Below are positions 11,015 through 21,131 of a stretch of DNA of 64,000 nucleotides, piece after piece. Made by a program: the position numbers and the translations under genes. Each line of letters starts with the position of its first letter. The first letter of the stretch is position 1. The stretch is from the NCBI GenBank assembly GCA_963921935.1, contig OY998181.1, positions 134,530,423-134,594,422 on the forward strand, written 5' to 3'. The notes under the pieces are model-generated. The model made no database searches, was not told the origin of the DNA, and worked only from the letters and a program-made list of their open reading frames with translations. The DNA is from Galeruca laticollis. Taxonomy: Eukaryota; Arthropoda; Insecta; Coleoptera; Chrysomelidae.

Positions 11015-11188
11015 TACTTCAAAATTATGAGGTTATACATCGATAACTTGTTGCATAATTATAAAGAGTGTCAGTTTGACAGTTTAAATAATCCGACCGC
11101 GAAGCGGGAGGATTATTCTGTCAAACTGACACGATTTGTAATTATGCAGGAAGTTTGAGATGTATAACCGTATTTATTTTGAAGTACG
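11015..11188. repeat. Long hairpin, MITE-like
   Basis: About 68-nt arms (11015-11082 and 11118-11184) are inverted copies that end inward at GTTTGACAG and CTGTCAAAC. The loop itself folds: AATAATCC pairs with GGATTATT, and CCGC pairs with GCGG. Such a structure resembles a foldback MITE. It lies just downstream of the tyrosine recombinase pseudogene on the minus strand. Confidence 0.7.
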
Positions 11189-11292
11189 TATTGTATTTGA
11201 TACGATTATTTTTTGAGTAAATTAAGTAAATATATAAACAATTTATTAATTTAAATACAAATTGGTGCAATGAAAGTTACAATTATTATATA

Positions 11293-12447
11293 CTACGTTT
11301 TTTTTACTGAGTTATTTTCGGCGCAGGAAACGTGGCCACTGCTCATTGAAGTGCTGGAAATACTGGAGGTGTTATTACTTGAACCTGCAGCGTTTTTAAA
11401 ATTGGATCTCATCTTATTTATTATGTTTTGGTGATGTGATAGAATTGCTATTACCATGTCCTCTATTTTAATAAGTTCTTGTTCCGATACACCTGCTTTT
11501 GCCAATTGTGAAACAGCAGTGGCTCGGTGAGAATGATTTGAAAATATTTTGTTTGTCATATTCAAATTTGCCAATTCTGCAGACTTTTTGGTCCATTTAC
11601 TAATTTCATGCACTCCAATTGGCATATTATTGTACCAGCCAAGGGTTTTTTCTTTTCTCCAGTTGGGATTTACTGTCAGAAATAACCTATCTGTTTTAAT
11701 ATTGATGTTTTCGCTTCTTTTCATCATTAGCTTATCTAGAAGTCTCACTGGACAACGACTTACTTCATTATGGTTAGGTACAAGCCATTTATTATTAGCA
11801 CATGGTTTTGCTCCTCCCTGTGTGGTTTTGGTAAAAATAGGATTATATTGTATTCAACCAGTTGGAGTATAATCATTTCCAGTTTCTTTTTGAAAATAAT
11901 GAGTCAAGCATGACGCTCCTTCATTTCCTCAACACGCAAGTTCTACAGAAGCAATTAAGAAAAATTTTATTTGTAATCCTTCCGGTGTATTTTCATCCCA
12001 CGCTTCTACCATTGCTATGTACTCGTTATCTTTAAATGCTGATGCACTAACCTTTCTCTTGTCCGGTAACATTTCAAGTTCCCTTCTTTTTGAATTTCTT
12101 GCGTTTCGTGCGGCTAAAAATATGGGACTAGAGAATGGATCAATTACTCTATTAAACTCCTTCATATATTTTTCTTGTACTTGTTTTGCCGTAATGTTCC
12201 ACATCGTTTTAACCACATTTTCTTTATAATTTTCTCCATTACATTTTCGCATATTGAAAGCCCAATCTTTCAAAATGGACGCTATCATTTCAGTGGAAAT
12301 TGATTCATTTAGCACATAGTTTCTTTCACTGCAAAACGTAAGAAATTGTTTCCATACGTACTTTTTTGTTTTCACTGTATTACGAGGCTCAGTATTTTGT
12401 ATACTTTCGTCTATTGCATTTGATGATAAATCTCCGAATCGACTCAT
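11293..12447 (-). pseudogene. Crypton-type tyrosine recombinase with two in-frame stops
   Basis: One frame runs from ATG at 12447 (MSRFGDLSSNA) to 11293, about 384 codons, interrupted by TGA at 11929-11931 and 11854-11856. The N-terminal part has a SAM-like core-binding region (VKTKKYVWKQFLTFC). The C-terminal part has SNHSHRATAVSQLAKAG, the HxxR box of tyrosine recombinases. The order resembles the Crypton/KIAA1958-type recombinases. The first stop lies at FLIASVELAC*GNEGA, where the first catalytic Arg is expected; CGA to TGA would explain it. The C-terminus is Ser/Asn-rich. No flanking target duplication was identified. Confidence 0.75.
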
Positions 12448-12772
12448 TTTTGAACAATTTTTGATAAACGTCACAATTTGACAGTTCTGTTTGTTGTATA
12501 TTGATGTCGATGTGGTAACTATGAAAATGAAATTATTTTAAAATTTTCGATTAGTGGAGCTACTTTATGTATAATCAGGTATTATCGAAATTATACGAGG
12601 TAACTTAACTAAATTGGACATTCTGATTGGTTGAAAATCATACGAAAAAAATAATCATATTTATACTTGATAATTTTTTGACGTTTCTTAAAACCAATGA
12701 AATGCTTCTTTATTTGACACAAGGGTAAGTTTCAACCAATCATGTCATTATTATAGTGGGAATAAAGCTCTT

Positions 12773-12796
12773 GTGATTATTCTCGGGAATAATCAC
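12773..12796. repeat. Perfect 10-bp-arm palindrome
   Basis: The arms GTGATTATTC and its complement surround TCGG. It lies upstream (on the minus strand) of the Crypton-type gene and may be part of an element end or another hairpin repeat. Confidence 0.5.
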
Positions 12797-12872
12797 TGTT
12801 GCTTTTATTTGTCTAGCAAGTGTCAGATAGTTGTCAAAATAATTATCTAATTGTGTCAACGTTATATATAAA

Positions 12873-12956
12873 ATGAGTGAACATCATCGGTTTAGTACCT
12901 TTTCTGATGAAGAAATAACGAATAAGATTATAGAAACTAAAGATAATAAACAATCT
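12873..12956 (+). pseudogene. Possible N-terminal stub of a second Crypton-type recombinase
   Basis: ATG opens MSEHHRFSTFSDEEI, which resembles the start of KIAA1958/Crypton-like recombinases, and stops after 28 codons. No downstream recombinase sequence follows on this strand. The call rests on memory of the family N-terminus and is weak. Confidence 0.25.
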
Positions 12957-13246
12957 TAGAGAAAATACGCAGGAGGTAACACTTAATATAACAAATAATT
13001 CCAAATCCTCAATAAATAATGAGTCTCGAAATATTTTTAATAATTGCGTTTTTCATTATACTAATTTAAATTGTTAATTCTTTTAATATATTCATAATGT
13101 GTCAACAATATTTCCGTATATTGTAATAATTAATTAAATTAAATCTTTCAATAATTTTATGATAGTTTTATTGATCTTTTTTATTGTAAAAATTTGTGAA
13201 TCAAAAAATAATCTAGTCAAATATAACTCGAGAGTTCCATAAATTA

Positions 13247-13370
13247 GAAAATAATTTGACAGAATTTGTTCAAACTTGTTGCCATTTGGCAATAGCCACT
13301 CGAGCGCTGCGGGCTCTCGTGACTATTGCCTGGCAACAAGTTTTCAAAAAATCTGTCAAATTATTTTAAA
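13247..13370. repeat. Second long hairpin, MITE-like
   Basis: Inverted arms of about 55 nt (13247-13303 and 13314-13369) contain AATTTGACAG, ACTTGTTGCC and GGCAATAG, around a GC-rich loop (GCGCTGCGGG). The outer words AAATAATTTGACAG resemble, but do not match, the TTTGACAG inner words of the hairpin at 11015-11188. Confidence 0.7.
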
Positions 13371-14076
13371 TTTATTCTCACTCTCTTGTTATATTACTAC
13401 TGATAACATAATTTGTCATTTTATTCTGTACAATTATTTTATAAGTATATATGCAAATGCATGTTAACTTATTGTACACGACGAATAGCAATGATCCATT
13501 TCTTTTTTCGTTCTTTTTCATATGGCCGAGAAGGAAATTTATAAAACTACAGCTCCGGATATGCACGCTCTGAGTGTGAACACCCAACAATAACGATTTG
13601 CACGTCTACTATTTTTATTAAACAATTCACTATTTGGGCAATCCATTTTGTCGTACAGCATACAGCGAGACAGCTGATACAATCCTGAAACCTAAATACT
13701 TCGCCACGAGGCGGCGCTCGCCGCCGTACTAAACTAGCATATGGTCGGCTGCTCCCACTTCTCACCTTCGACCAGACGTTTGGATTTAGCGCGCAGACGC
13801 AGAGACAGACCGTGGAACAGTTCACATGTAAATTAATTATGTTTTGTTCTCGATATTATAAGTTTTTATGTATCATTATTAATTTTTGCATTAAATAATT
13901 TTCAATGCAGTCCAAGTTCTTTTATCACTAAAATTGTCAACACGTAATAATAAAAAATATATAAAATGAAAAGAAACATGAAATTAACCTTAGTCGTTAT
14001 TTGTTCCATATCCATTTTTTTGGGATTTAGACTGAGATTACTAAAAGTTGTACGAAATCCAGTTTCCACGTTTGAA
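13371..14076. other. Non-coding stretch with a GC-rich short hairpin
   Basis: No gene was recognised. Around 13700-13725 the sequence GGCGGCG-CT-CGCCGCC forms a short GC-rich hairpin inside an otherwise AT-rich stretch. A hydrophobic ORF at 13966 merges into the non-LTR remnant that follows and is not convincing by itself. Confidence 0.3.
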
Positions 14077-14453
14077 CATCAAAAGCGCTGGAACGGAGTT
14101 ACGGGACACGCTCAGTCCAGAAGAATGCTAAAAGGACCATCGAGTTCCTATGCAGCAGATGCTCTTAGACAGGGCAGGAAAGAACTGCGAAAAGTGGTAG
14201 GATTCATAACTGGCCACTGAATATTCAATGCACACCTAGCGAAGATAGGGATTGACGTGACAAAATCCCCATTGCAGAATGTGTGGAGAAGCAGAGGAAA
14301 CCGCAAAGCACGTCGTCTTCGATTGTCCTGCCTTGTGCAGAAGGAGAGCCTCCTGTTTAGATATCTTCCTAGATACAAATCAGGAGGGACTGCAGGAAAA
14401 GTATAGTCCGACGAATCTCACTATTCGCCAAGAAATTAGGATGGGACACTGAT
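14077..14453 (+). pseudogene. Non-LTR retrotransposon RNase H/C-terminal fragment (Jockey/R1-like)
   Basis: The reading contains TGHAQSRRMLKGPSSSYA, LRQGRKELRKVVGFITGH and, after a TGA at 14218-14220, IFNAHLAKIGIDV. It then shifts frame near 14265 into CRMCGEAEETAKHVVFDCP, a zinc-knuckle-like CxxC...H...C motif, and ends at a TGA around 14451. This is the usual C-terminal arrangement of Jockey/R1-type ORF2 proteins, RNase H followed by a Cys/His motif. The fragment is 5'-truncated, as is common for non-LTR insertions. Confidence 0.75.
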
Positions 14454-15234
14454 TAATACCTGCGAATGGGAGTGCACAATTAATGGCTGAGCGGCAACCA
14501 ATAGGGCACTTGAACCCTAGCCCCCTCGTGACTAAAAAAAGTTTCCACGTTTCAATATTTTTAAATGTACATGGCATTTCAATTCTTCTGGACAATACAC
14601 AATTTTGTTATTTTAAATGGACCATCCTATAAATTTCATTGCATTGCATTTTTGGATGAAATGGGAAATTTTGAGCTAAACCCAGTCATTCCAGAGATAT
14701 TTGACATTTTTGATTTTTTTTTAAATTGAAATGGGTTTACATGAATTTATATCTCAATATCCTTTTTATATGTTGCAATTGAGCGTCTAATTTTTAATGT
14801 TTGTTTGTTTAAAATGTTCTTTATTTGTGTTTGTCATTCCCTGTTTACAAATTACTAAAAATAAAAGTACAATACAAACTTAAGTAAAATACCATGCCGA
14901 TGGTCTGGCGATTTTTAGTAACATTGCGTTCGTCTGTGTAGATTATGGTTCCTTGCTCATCAGGCATTATCCATATAGTTTGGCTGTCCCTAACATATAG
15001 TTTTGACTCCTATCATCTTTCGGCTCAGTTATCCCTGAAAAGCAGCTGAAAAACAGGGTTTCGAAATTGACTCGGGGGTTTAGGTTTCGAGTTGGCAACA
15101 TGACTGACGTTGTTTTTAAATTGATGTAATTTATTTAGAATCGGGATTGTTAGTAAAGGGAGTTCTGCAGCGCAGTTGCCTGTGTTGCATTGCCCCTTGT
15201 GATGAACATGGGTTAGGAGTTTTAAACAATCATG
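14454..15234. other. Non-coding stretch with dispersed-repeat-like segment
   Basis: No gene was seen. Around 14615-14645 the text TTAAATGGACCATCCTATAA resembles the 'acaccctgtat' type of dispersed insect repeat also seen near 33940-33966. I see nothing else. Confidence 0.3.
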
Positions 15235-15690
15235 TTATGTAATTAGTGATCCATGCAGAAGCCTACACCCACTATCGTGGATGCCTTCTGCGCGATTTGC
15301 GTCTATGAGATTTTGACGAAGATCTTGTGGCAGACAGTAGTTATAAAATTTATCTGAGATTTTGTTTATAAAGTCTTTGATGGTAGGTATGTTGGCTTTC
15401 TCATGTAACCAAGAGGGTTTTGGGAGTTTAGGATAAATTGTGTTGTGTTTGATTGCCATTCTGAGATACTTGTTTTGTATCATTTGCAGAGAATAAAAAT
15501 TATGTTGTGTGCCAGTGTAATATACAGGAGCTGCATATGTGAGTATAGGGCGAATGACTTGTTTGTAAATGAGAATTTTATTTTGTGTTGAGAGTTTACT
15601 GTGTTTGCTGATAATAGGGTGGAGTCTACTCATTGCAATCTTGGCTTTTTGTATTTGTTGTTTAATATGTTTTAATATGTTTTTAATGTC
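15235..15690 (-). pseudogene. Jockey-like non-LTR reverse transcriptase, C-terminal fragment
   Basis: A 132-residue minus-strand reading includes LIYKQVIRPILTYAAPVYY and LQMIQNKYLRMA, the thumb/connection region that follows the RT domain in Jockey-clade elements, then a WLHEKANIPTIKDFI segment. The frame is open to about 15690 upstream, after which no RT motif follows, so catalytic motifs are absent. The 3' end lies near 15235. Confidence 0.75.
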
Positions 15691-15699
15691 ATGATATTT

Positions 15700-16940
15700 T
15701 TAAAATACTACTAATACTGTTTTAAAATACTACACGAAGTATTCCATCTTTCCTGTTACATTTTATGAATTACAGTATGTATTGATTACAATGTGTGAAA
15801 ACACCCTGGATAATGTAGCAAATATGATAAATCAAAGAATTAGTAATGTTAGCATAATTTCGCTGAATATTCATGCGTATAAATAATGTATAATGTATTT
15901 ACATCACTTTTCACTTGATATATTTCACCAAATTCATTGTGCTATGTGCTTAGGTACTTTGACATAGATTGTATTTTTATATAATGGGTGTTTAAAAAAC
16001 TAAATATGTGATGAAACAGAACCAAATACTGAGAAAATTGTTAGAAGAGATCTTTTTGTCTAAAAGAGATAATACGAAATATGAGGAGAATAATACGTTC
16101 TCATAGCGGTAGTGATAGGAAATTTTCTAAACTGTGAAGTTTACTAAAATATTGTAACAGGTTTGTTCTTCACTTTTATATGCACAAAGGTATCCATTTT
16201 TGTGTTAGACCACTTCGGACTACTTTAATTTGCTGAACTGACCGGTGATTATCTAAAACGTTTTCTTGAGAACTAAACCGAATACTAAACTGAATTTTGA
16301 TTTTTTCTGGAGTTGTGTTCATTCTAGTGTATACTTTGCAGACTAAATGGGCAGTTTCAAGACAGTTCTGTACTATAGACTTTATCCTCTATGCTATTTC
16401 AGCATATAAGTCTATTTTTTATTAAAACAAGTCACAAAAGTAAAATGCCAGGATATCTTAATGTTTTTAGTACGTCTCCTAAACTCTCCTACCTTTCCCA
16501 TTACCAGTCACTACATAGTAGCACTTATTACTTTCAGTTAAGCAATCTATAGATTTTTTTGTAACGTAAAAAAAAATGTAGACCATACAAATTACCACAA
16601 TTTCATTCTGAAAATGACTTAGATGATTTTAAAAAGTTCACTGTCCCTGTCTTATACTCGTATGTATGTTTCATTATAATTGTTTTTAAAAAAACCAAAA
16701 TGGATATGTTAAAATAGCTGGTGAGTTTTTCAATTTTAAGCTTTGTAATATAAGAAAAAATAGGGATATTTAACTAATGTTTGTTGTAAACTCTCAATTT
16801 TATATTTTCAACCTTGATTAAATAATGTTAATATCATCTTTAAATAAAAATAAGAAAAGTTTTTATTATTATAAGGTATTGTTGCAGATTGTCTTATAAC
16901 AAATTTGTAATAGAACATTCATTATGTGTATTATACGAAT
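15700..16940. other. AT-rich non-coding stretch
   Basis: No coding motif, terminal repeat or clear tandem repeat was recognised. It may be the decayed 5' region of the Penelope-type sequence suggested by the hammerhead-like core at 16945. Confidence 0.3.
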
Positions 16941-16980
16941 AGCCCTGATGATGAACCTAAATAAAGGATTCGAAACGTTG
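16941..16980 (+). ncRNA. Hammerhead-ribozyme-like core (Penelope-type)
   Basis: The text has CTGATGA at 16945-16951, a short stem-like segment GAACCT...AGGATTC, then GAAAC at 16972-16976. These are the conserved CUGANGA and GAAA boxes with a stem II between them. Penelope-like elements are known to carry minimal hammerhead motifs in their terminal repeats. Stem II is imperfect and I could not show stems I and III convincingly, so activity is unproven. Confidence 0.4.
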
Positions 16981-17090
16981 GAAAAAAAAGAAAAACTTTT
17001 GAAGTTTTATTTCTTATAAAAGAAGTTGGCGAAGAACCATTAATTATATATAAAGTAAAAAACAATTTCAACTGAAAATTTATCTAGGCA

Positions 17091-17420
17091 AAGAGTTAAA
17101 AAGAAACTTAAACGTCACTGTTGTCATTACTGCAAGAAGAAATTTTTTAAATTATGAGACATTGCATGCGGCAAATCCTTTACGAAGAAACAAAGTCGAT
17201 GATTTGTGGAGAAGAGGAGACTATGAATTTAATAAATCATGTAGTTCGAGTGACCTGATTGTAAGTAGGAAATCAAAAAAACCGTGAGTAATTTTTTTCT
17301 TGCCCATCATGTCTGGGTTACTTCAGCAAATCAAACATGCGCCTCCACGTACAAAAATATTGCCCAGAAAAAGGATCAAAGCAACTACAAGGAAATTCTA
17401 GAAAATTAACTTATCACATT
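17091..17420 (+). pseudogene. Zinc-finger plus tyrosine-recombinase-like gene, part 1 (N-terminus)
   Basis: Broken frames give HCCHYCKK and then CPSCLGYFSKSNMRLHV followed by KYC, a Cys2-His-Cys finger, then NSRKLTYHI at the edge of the foldback insertion. The next residues (HEKASDTL) are found at 27106 after the insertion, in the same frame, with ATT duplicated. The downstream parts look like a tyrosine-recombinase-like domain. It may be a Crypton-type transposon gene or a derived host gene. The order matches an insect protein family I recall, but I cannot name it. Confidence 0.6.
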
Positions 17421-17972
17421 TAGCCTGGGAGCTGGCCACATAAAACTGTACCGATAAAGTACACGACGTTTGAGTTCGTAAACCCCTAGAAAATAGTTGT
17501 GACGTTACCAAATGGCTGTTCTGCCTGTTCGGACAGGTCGCATATGAAAATGCCAGCCGAGTTTCCACGTCGAACAAATGTGCCTAAAAAACCGATGGGG
17601 TACACGCGTGAAAATTTTTTATAAGTTTTTATAGAGTTCAAGTAAGAGCGGTAAAGCAGTGGCAGAAATGTAGCCGTTCAGAAAACCTCCGGCAGAAGCG
17701 ATAAAGACTGTCGGAAATTTCATGTGAAAAAATCGATGGGGTACACGCTTGAACATTTTTTTATAGGTTTTTATAGAGTTCAAGTAAGAGCGGTAAAGCA
17801 GTGGCAGAAATGTGGCCGGTCGGAAAACCTCCGGCAGAAGCGATTAATAGTGTTGAAAAACTCGTGCGAAAAAACCGATATGGTAAACGTGCCAAAATTT
17901 TTTACGTGCTTTTAGGGATCTCAACTAAGGTTTATATGATAATGGCAGAAATTTAGCCAGCCGGAAAAAATT
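17421..17972 (+). repeat. Left TIR of the foldback-type element
   Basis: About 170 bp of unique tip (with ACATAAAACTGTACCG and GCCTGTTCGGACAGG-like words) is followed by tandem 141-142-bp units starting with GATGGGG or GATATGG and containing GCGGTAAAGCAGTGGCAG and CTCCGGCAGAAGCG. The third unit is more diverged and ends at the interior boundary near GCCAGCCGG. Confidence 0.75.
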
Positions 17973-18223
17973 CAAATAATGTCGACGTACATGTAAAATT
18001 ATATCCATTCGCAGTTGTTGCATTCAAAATCTGTTTTTTATGATGCCATTCCAAATATCTTTTTGTTCTACCCCAAATTGAAAAAAAAATCACCTTGATA
18101 CGCTGAAAACTCGCTGAAACATCATCATTTATAACAGAGCGCTCGATTTGAAGCAGGTTTCTCCGTTTCTGACGCATCGCGCCGCCGCCGTCGCTGGCCT
18201 CTCATCTCGGAAACGCGGACGTA

Positions 18224-19190
18224 GTGCGCCTATTCAATTTTGCGTCGGGAAATAAAAAACAAACCATTAAGGTGAATAATAAAAAAAAATCTATACAAAT
18301 GCAAAGAGATTTATTTGGTAGGATATTGGTGATTTCTTTGAAACATGAAGCTGACGTACTCAAAATTTTTTCGTATCCGTTGACTCCACTGCCTAATTGC
18401 TTTTGTCACTAGGACGGAACAATTTACTCGACACCAAAAAGTGAGCTCTTAAATCACATCGTTGGACCAGAGGATTCGAGTACTACAACTGATTTGACAT
18501 GTGATGTCATGATAATTGAAGGCTTTTTTTCCTCTACTTTTTATCAAACAATCAAACGACATATTCAAAAACATCCACAAGTATACTCAAACGAATCATT
18601 GCCTTCCCAGCGCGGAAAATTCATCTGATATTCGATCAATATTTCTCGCCGTCGATTAAAGATTACGAAAGAAACAAACGAGGTATCCCATCAGACCGTC
18701 AGTATATCATAGCAGGAGATCTAAGATTGACGTCTGCTTTATCGACTGAATTGCGTCAAACCAATTTCAAAAAAGTATTTGTACCATTCTTAATTCAGCA
18801 TTGGCAATTACCCGAAATGGCAGTCTTTTTCGAAAACAAAACAGTTTTCCTTAATTATGATGAATGTCATAAGTTCAAGCAAGTCACTGCAAGTACTGGT
18901 GAAAAATCAGTTGAACACTCAATTAATGTTTTGTTTACGGCACCTAGGCATGAAGAAGCTTATACAAAAATAATGAATACTGCTTGTAGTCTAGAGGAAA
19001 ATGGGAAGGTTATAATCAAATGCGATGATACTGACATTTTCATTATTTTACTGGGAAATATGCATAAAATAAAGAAGGAATTGCAAATTAATTTATTATT
19101 CGGTGTTTCTGATAATATCAGACTTATCGATGTAACTCGCATATATGCTGAATTAGGAGGACAGTTATGTAAAGCACTTCCGAAGGTTTT
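18224..19190 (+). pseudogene. Captured gene fragment inside the foldback element (PIN/FEN-like nuclease type, uncertain)
   Basis: Reading pieces include MQRDLFGRILVISL, YPLTPLPNC, DGTIYSTPKSELL, IHLIFDQYFSPSIKDYER, FLIQHWQLPEM, KCDDTDIFIILLGNM and VTRIYAELGGQLCKALP. I recall this order from repeated insect proteins in which CKALP is followed by a TGCDY-type motif. Here the coding sequence passes directly into the right TIR after CKALP, so the C-terminus is lost. There is a TAG near 18410 and a frameshift in a T-run near 18527. From about 18614 the frame is open to 19230. The DDTD and expected GCDY motifs suggest a metal-dependent PIN/FEN-like fold; that is inference. The fragment was probably captured by the TIRs. 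Confidence 0.55.
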
Positions 19191-19409
19191 CCGGCTGGCT
19201 AAACTTCTGCCATTATCATATAAACCTTAGTTGAGATCCCTAAAAGCACGTAAAAATTTTTGGCACGTGTACCATATCGGTTTTTTCGCACGAGTTTTCC
19301 AACACTATTAATCGCTTCTGCCGGAGGTTTTCCGACCGGCCACATTTCTGCCACTGCTTTACCGCTCTTAGTTGAACTCTATAAAAACCTATAAAAAAAT
19401 TTTCACGCG
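19183..19409 (-). repeat. Right TIR of the foldback element, inner part
   Basis: This is the inverted counterpart of about 17740-17972 (GGCTGGCTAA, CGCTTCTGCCGGAGG, CTGCCACTGCTTTACCGC). It stops at the CGCG target site where the provirus inserted. The 3' end of the captured frame reads through into it. Confidence 0.75.
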
Positions 19410-19693
19410 TGTTATATTTGGTAACCCCGTATATGGTTCAACACTGTAGATGCTGACAGCGGACTTTATTATTTGTTTATTGTTGAATTATTATTGTACA
19501 TATTTTTATTGCTGATATAGATAGTTTTGCTAGTTAATAAATTCATTTTAAATACGCAGTCTGATGTTAACTGTTAAATAATAAAGATCGTAATAATAAA
19601 ATAATATTGTTTATTTGAATTTTTGAAAGTAGTTGTAATAAAGTAATAAAATTGTTTTTTAAAAATAAGTTCTCGATACTGAGACTTATAAGT
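19410..19693 (+). repeat. Left LTR of the provirus
   Basis: The LTR begins TGTTATATTTGG and ends ACTTATAAGT. It should hold the promoter and the polyadenylation signal; AATAAA-like words occur (TTAATAAATTC). It is the same length as the right LTR and I see no difference between them. Confidence 0.95.
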
Positions 19694-19710
19694 GGCGCAG
19701 TCAGTAGGAT
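19693..19710 (+). other. Primer-binding site
   Basis: TGGCGCAGTCAGTAGGAT directly abuts the LTR. The TGG start complements a tRNA CCA end. Its exact tRNA was not determined. Confidence 0.7.
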
Positions 19711-19868
19711 TTTCGTAGGAAATCCATCGTGGACAATCCGTGAGTGTCAACTCTTTGACGAAAATCGAAACCAAACCAGTTCCAGTGGAATCCATCGTGG
19801 AAGCCAGGGGCACATCTTGAAGAAACCGTTGGTAGATACAGATAACGGATGTGGTAAGAATTTAGTTC

Positions 19869-21131
19869 ATGTCAGACTCCTCTTCACCTATTGAATCCTT
19901 AAGTGAAATCGATAGCTCTGAAGAGTTCGATAACTTCGATAATTATTTTTCAAATTCAAACTTTATAGATAATAATATAATTAATAGTTTAAGCAATTTA
20001 ACAATCAATATGCCGGTGCCAATTTTAGATATCAAAACATTGTCTATTATTCCAAATTTTGATGGAAATGCAACTAAATTACATAGATTTATAAGTGTTA
20101 CCGAATCTATTCTAACTCATTATTTTGATAGAGAAAATTTACATAATTTTCAAAATATTCTTTTGCTAAATGGTATTCTTAATAAATTAGAAGGTAGAGC
20201 GGAAGAAGTGGTAGCTATAAGTGGTTCAAATAGTAATTGGACAGATATAAAAAACACATTAATTTCAAACTTTGGGGATCAAAGAGATGAAAATTGTTTA
20301 AATCAGGACTTAGTAAATATGAGACAAAAAACCAATGAAACTACTTATCAATTTCACGAGAGAATTTTGCAGTTACTTAACACTATATGTAATTATATTG
20401 ATTTACATAGTCAAGGACTTGAAAGGGACTCAAAAAGATCATTCTTCACTAAACAAAGTTTAAAAACATTTCTCGCAGGTTTAAAGGAACCGCTAGGTCC
20501 AATAATTCGAGCTATGAGACCTAATAGTCTAGAACAAGCTATACAATTTATAAGAGAGGAAGATAATATTAATTATATTCAGAAAGGCCAACATTTTTCT
20601 AATAACATAAATTCTAATAATAGTGTGAGGAAATCTAATAATAATTCAAGGTATCATAATTCAATGCCTCAAAATTATAGACAAAATTATTGGCAGTATC
20701 CTAGCCAACCTCCTATAAGAAACCCATCATATCAACAACCATTTCCCAGAGGACCCATTCAAATACAACAGCATACAAATCCTCCTCATTCTCCTAAATA
20801 TCCAAATAATAATCAAGCTTTTAGAAACCCCCAGAATGTATGGAAACCAAACCCGCAATATAAACCAAATCTCCCTACCCCTATGAGTACTTCGACTAGA
20901 CAAACTTCAAATCATTTCAGATATCAAAACCATAATCATAACCGTAACCAAAAACCAAATTATATTGCCGAAGAAATATTTAACAGTAATACTTCAGATA
21001 ATTCTAGGGATGAAAGCGAAATATCTCATTCTTCTAATCAAAATTACGAATATTATAGTGACGAAGTAGATGAAAATTATTCAGAAAATGGAAATTTTCA
21101 ATTGGTTCACGAAATGGACGAAATGACATAA
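19869..21131 (+). CDS. gag: Gag of the errantivirus-type provirus
   Basis: A 420-residue ORF from ATG 19869. It contains a capsid-like core (LSIIPNFDGNATKLHRFI, about residues 56-73, and FLAGLKEPLGPIIRAM, about 205-220), then a long Asn/Gln/Pro-rich and basic tail. No CCHC zinc knuckle is visible, which is normal for errantiviral Gag. It forms the particle core and binds the RNA. The ORF ends at TAA 21129-21131 and overlaps the pol frame, which lies at -1. A similar but broken gag occurs at 42322-42735. Confidence 0.9.
   Translation: MSDSSSPIESLSEIDSSEEFDNFDNYFSNSNFIDNNIINSLSNLTINMPVPILDIKTLSIIPNFDGNATKLHRFISVTESILTHYFDRENLHNFQNILLLNGILNKLEGRAEEVVAISGSNSNWTDIKNTLISNFGDQRDENCLNQDLVNMRQKTNETTYQFHERILQLLNTICNYIDLHSQGLERDSKRSFFTKQSLKTFLAGLKEPLGPIIRAMRPNSLEQAIQFIREEDNINYIQKGQHFSNNINSNNSVRKSNNNSRYHNSMPQNYRQNYWQYPSQPPIRNPSYQQPFPRGPIQIQQHTNPPHSPKYPNNNQAFRNPQNVWKPNPQYKPNLPTPMSTSTRQTSNHFRYQNHNHNRNQKPNYIAEEIFNSNTSDNSRDESEISHSSNQNYEYYSDEVDENYSENGNFQLVHEMDEMT
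21092..21098 (+). promoter_or_regulatory. Candidate -1 ribosomal frameshift site between gag and pol
   Basis: A AAT TTT in the gag frame fits the X XXY YYZ slippery pattern. The pol frame is -1 relative to gag and is free of stops from this point onward, while gag ends 31 bases later. No downstream pseudoknot was worked out, so the site is a candidate. Confidence 0.5.

Noticed and set aside
13547..13825. Minus-strand 92-residue ORF
   Set aside because: Composition and context give no support; it spans a GC-rich hairpin and has no known motif.
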